A stretch of DNA of 7,845 nt, from assembly GCA_025361325.1 (NCBI GenBank), contig JANYAL010000243.1:1-7845 (forward strand). The letters run 5' to 3'. Below the pieces are notes generated by a model, which was not told where the DNA came from, made no database searches, and was given only the letters and a program-made list of their open reading frames with translations. The stretch is from Bacteroidota bacterium. GTDB taxonomy: Bacteria; Bacteroidota; Bacteroidia; Chitinophagales; Chitinophagaceae. The position numbers and the translations under genes are program-made. This document shows, one piece after another, positions 5,936 to 7,845 of this stretch; within the stretch, counting starts at the first letter, position 1, and every line of letters begins with the position of its first letter.

Positions 5936-6382
5936 ATGAAAAGCACAGCAAACATTTTAACAGCGATCGTCATGATGATCGCATCCAGCGCATTTGCAAT
6001 GGACGGAGACAATGTATCTGCCAGGGTATCGGCAGCATTTCAACTTGATTTTTCAAAGGCCAGCAAAGTGACCTGGGTGAAGAACAGTGATTTTTATTTT
6101 GCTTCTTTCCTGCTCTACAATGTTCCCGTTGACGCAGCATACAATGAGGCAGGTGAACTGGTCGGCACCTCCAAAAAAATCACCGGGGAGCAACTGCTCC
6201 TTGTTGTCTCTTTAGAGATATCCAGGCAATTCAAAACGGCGGATATAACCGGCCCTGTTTATGAACTCACATTTGGAGGACAGACCAATTATTATCTTAC
6301 TCTTCAGCATGATCAACAACTGGTCAAACTTAAATGTAACAGCAGCGGCGATATAGAAGTGGAGCGCAGCGCATATAAATAG
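5936..6382 (+). CDS. small exported protein, PepSY-like fold suspected
   Basis: A 148-residue protein with a clear Sec signal peptide (MKSTANILTAIVMMIASSAFA, cleavage after AFA at about 21), leaving a mature domain of about 127 residues. The mature part starts with VSARVSAAFQLDFSKASKVT (28-47), then has WVKNSDFYFASF (47-58), DAAYNEAGELVGTSKKI (66-82), a helix SLEISRQF (91-98), and a strand-rich end (YELTFGGQTNYYLTL). The order of an amphipathic 'F..DF..A..V.W' segment followed by strands with the AYNE.GELVGTS turn is what I recall from a family of Chitinophagaceae secreted proteins resembling PepSY/BLIP-like folds. No catalytic residues are evident and function is unknown. It is likely periplasmic and stands alone, with a candidate promoter upstream and a strong terminator 16 bases after its stop. 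Confidence 0.85.
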   Translation: MKSTANILTAIVMMIASSAFAMDGDNVSARVSAAFQLDFSKASKVTWVKNSDFYFASFLLYNVPVDAAYNEAGELVGTSKKITGEQLLLVVSLEISRQFKTADITGPVYELTFGGQTNYYLTLQHDQQLVKLKCNSSGDIEVERSAYK

Positions 6383-6398
6383 GTGAACAGGGTAATAC

Positions 6399-6446
6399 AA
6401 AAGGACGATATGCATTACTACCGGAATACTGCGTATCGTCCTTTTT
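6399..6446. terminator. bidirectional intrinsic terminator between convergent genes
   Basis: AAAAGGACGATATGCA (6399-6414) pairs with TGCGTATCGTCCTTTT (6430-6445) over 16 bp, with one G-T pair and a 15-base loop. The plus strand ends in five T's (6442-6446). The minus strand ends in TTTT (6402-6399) followed by GTATT. It serves the exported-protein gene on the plus strand and the hydrolase on the minus strand. The hydrolase stop codon TAA (6447-6445) overlaps the last stem base. Confidence 0.9.
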
Positions 6447-7845
6447 AGTAAGTTGATGAATGCACTGTTTTAGTTATCCAGGCACCGATCATTTCCAGCG
6501 CTTCAGGTGCAAAGGTCTCTTCCAGTTCCCCGTATTCATCCACTGAACATTTTTGGCAATGCTGGAACAGATGATTGGCACCAGTTATTTCTGCCGTTTC
6601 GAAATGCTTGTTCCGGCCCTTCCCCAATGCATAACGAATACCTTCCAGGTTGGGTTTTGCTGATACTTGTATATCTTTTTCACCGTTTAGTGCCAGGACA
6701 GCACATTTTATCCTGGTAAGATAATAAGTTGGGTCAAATTGAATAAAATAATTGAACCAGGGCTGGTTCAATTCTATTACAAATGAACGGGCAAAGGCTT
6801 CAAGGGATCTTTCATCTGAAATACCGGTTGTATTTTTTATCAGTGAAGGGGTCTTATTCTTTTCCCATTTTTTAATGACGGTAACTGCCTTTTCTTTTGC
6901 TTTCGCACTGTCTTTTTCCGCAAGTATCGTCGAAACCAGTTTGCGGTACAGGGGCCTGAACTTTTCCAGTTCTTCTTTGGATACGCCTTGTGTTGCAGCA
7001 ACATCAATATTCTGCTGTTCCATGAGGTCTTTGATCTTTACACCTGGCCCCGCAAGGAGTATGATGAATTTCACCTCAGGTCTGTTCAGTGCCACCATCG
7101 GGGCGATCATGCCTCCTTCACTATGTCCCATCAATCCCAAATTATGAATATCCACCTCCTTCCTGGTCTTTAAATAGTCCAGACTTGCCTCCACATCTTT
7201 TGCAAAATCAGCTGTTGTGGCGATATTGAAGTTTCCGGTTGTCTTTCCCATATCCCTGTCGTCTACCCGTAAAACCGCAATCCCTTTCCGGGTAAGATAA
7301 TCTGCAATCACGGCAAAGGGCTTATGACCAAAGATAGTTTCATCCCTGTCCTGCTTGCCGCTGCCGGTGATCATAAGAACGGCAGGATATACCCTGGCTT
7401 TTTGAGTATCTGCACCGGCTTCAGGCAATGGAACAGTGAATGTGCCCCCAAAATGAATACTCTTATCCGCATTGTCATATTCCACATCTTCTGAAAGATA
7501 TGGAAATGGAGGTTTGGGAGTTTGTGGGCGCTTTTGCTCCTTTATGGTCACAACATCACTTACCTTTATCATATTCAATTGTAACGAACCCTGGCCCTGG
7601 TACCAGGTACCTGCGAGTATTTTATGGGTTCCATCCAGTTTACCTATAAACTTCCCTTTAATTTTATTCATCCGCAGTTCCAGGCTGTCATCCCTGAGAA
7701 TCACCTCATTGAAGGGAAGGTTGAAGGCTTGCTGCCTGGGACTGTCGAATGTGGCACTTAATTTACCCGTGCTGTCTGCTGAGATATGAAAAACAAGGGG
7801 TATAAAGTTTCCTTGCAGGGTAAGTTTACCTTCCCAATTGCCCGT
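6445..7845 (-). CDS. alpha/beta hydrolase with N-terminal beta-rich domain, 5' end cut by window edge
   Basis: The frame is open from the right edge for 466 residues. It begins TGNWEGKLTLQGNFIPLVFH, so the start and any signal peptide lie outside. Residues 1 to about 93 form a strand-rich domain with an internal G-W/L-G rhythm (TGNWEGKL, GKFIGKLDG, AGTWYQGQG). This type of domain often precedes secreted Bacteroidota hydrolases. From about 150 follows an alpha/beta hydrolase: a GSGKQDRDE loop (161-169), RVDDRDMGKT (193-202), the nucleophile elbow GHSEGG (240-245, Ser242), a helical cap around 270-340, LNGEKDIQV with the likely acid Asp391, and GANHLFQHC with the likely His425. The triad is complete, so it should be an active serine esterase or peptidase-like enzyme of unknown substrate. 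A CxxC follows the catalytic His (HCQKC). The GTG at 7704 is internal, not the start. It converges on the exported-protein gene. Confidence 0.9.
   Translation of the reverse strand, partial: TGNWEGKLTLQGNFIPLVFHISADSTGKLSATFDSPRQQAFNLPFNEVILRDDSLELRMNKIKGKFIGKLDGTHKILAGTWYQGQGSLQLNMIKVSDVVTIKEQKRPQTPKPPFPYLSEDVEYDNADKSIHFGGTFTVPLPEAGADTQKARVYPAVLMITGSGKQDRDETIFGHKPFAVIADYLTRKGIAVLRVDDRDMGKTTGNFNIATTADFAKDVEASLDYLKTRKEVDIHNLGLMGHSEGGMIAPMVALNRPEVKFIILLAGPGVKIKDLMEQQNIDVAATQGVSKEELEKFRPLYRKLVSTILAEKDSAKAKEKAVTVIKKWEKNKTPSLIKNTTGISDERSLEAFARSFVIELNQPWFNYFIQFDPTYYLTRIKCAVLALNGEKDIQVSAKPNLEGIRYALGKGRNKHFETAEITGANHLFQHCQKCSVDEYGELEETFAPEALEMIGAWITKTVHSSTY

Noticed and set aside
6752..7147. 131-residue plus-strand frame antisense to the hydrolase
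   Set aside because: It covers the catalytic GHSEGG region of the hydrolase on the opposite strand; its hydrophobic stretches are by-products of that coding sequence.
1..7845. Search for tRNA, rRNA, CRISPR repeats, insertion sequences, toxin-antitoxin or phage-defence genes
   Set aside because: No cloverleaf-like blocks, regularly spaced repeats, terminal inverted repeats, transposase or nuclease/defence motifs were found by eye; all sizeable genes belong to housekeeping or common Bacteroidota families.

Overview
The window looks like ordinary chromosome from a Bacteroidota bacterium, most likely in or near the Chitinophagaceae. The pointers are the gene families (TIGR02757/DUF2400, DUF2911, a CBU_0592-like membrane protein, and a small secreted protein of a type I associate with this family), AT-rich leaders without Shine-Dalgarno sequences, and several boxes resembling the Bacteroidota -7 promoter motif TAnnTTTG. 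The lineage call rests on family recognition, not on a database search.

Layout. From 5625 down to the left edge, seven genes read on the minus strand: acpH (acyl-carrier-protein phosphodiesterase), a secreted DUF2911 protein, asnB (glutamine-hydrolysing asparagine synthetase), a cystathionine gamma-synthase/lyase (metB-like), a three-helix membrane protein, a TIGR02757 protein, and a hypothetical protein cut by the left edge. The last four are packed with gaps of -1 to 13 bases and look like one transcript. A hairpin plus T-run at 4388-4412 separates the DUF2911 gene from asnB, and 72 bases separate asnB from metB. On the other side of a 310-base divergent intergenic region lies one plus-strand gene for a small exported protein (5936-6382). 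A 16-bp-stem terminator at 6399-6446 divides it from a convergent minus-strand alpha/beta hydrolase (6445 to the right edge), whose N-terminus lies outside the window.

How the genes relate. asnB and metB are both amino-acid metabolism enzymes, and acpH recycles the ACP cofactor. The remaining genes do not form an obvious pathway. The grouping looks like a conserved housekeeping neighbourhood rather than a mobile or defence island: I see no transposase, integrase, tRNA, rRNA, CRISPR array or toxin-antitoxin pair.

The useful corrections are start-site and edge calls. asnB must start at 4372, so that Cys2 is the amidotransferase nucleophile. The longer reading frame runs back through a terminator. 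The TIGR02757 gene most likely starts at ATG 978 and the DUF2911 gene at ATG 5002. Two edge genes (1-188 and 6445-7845) are real but truncated by the window. I found no convincing novel system.
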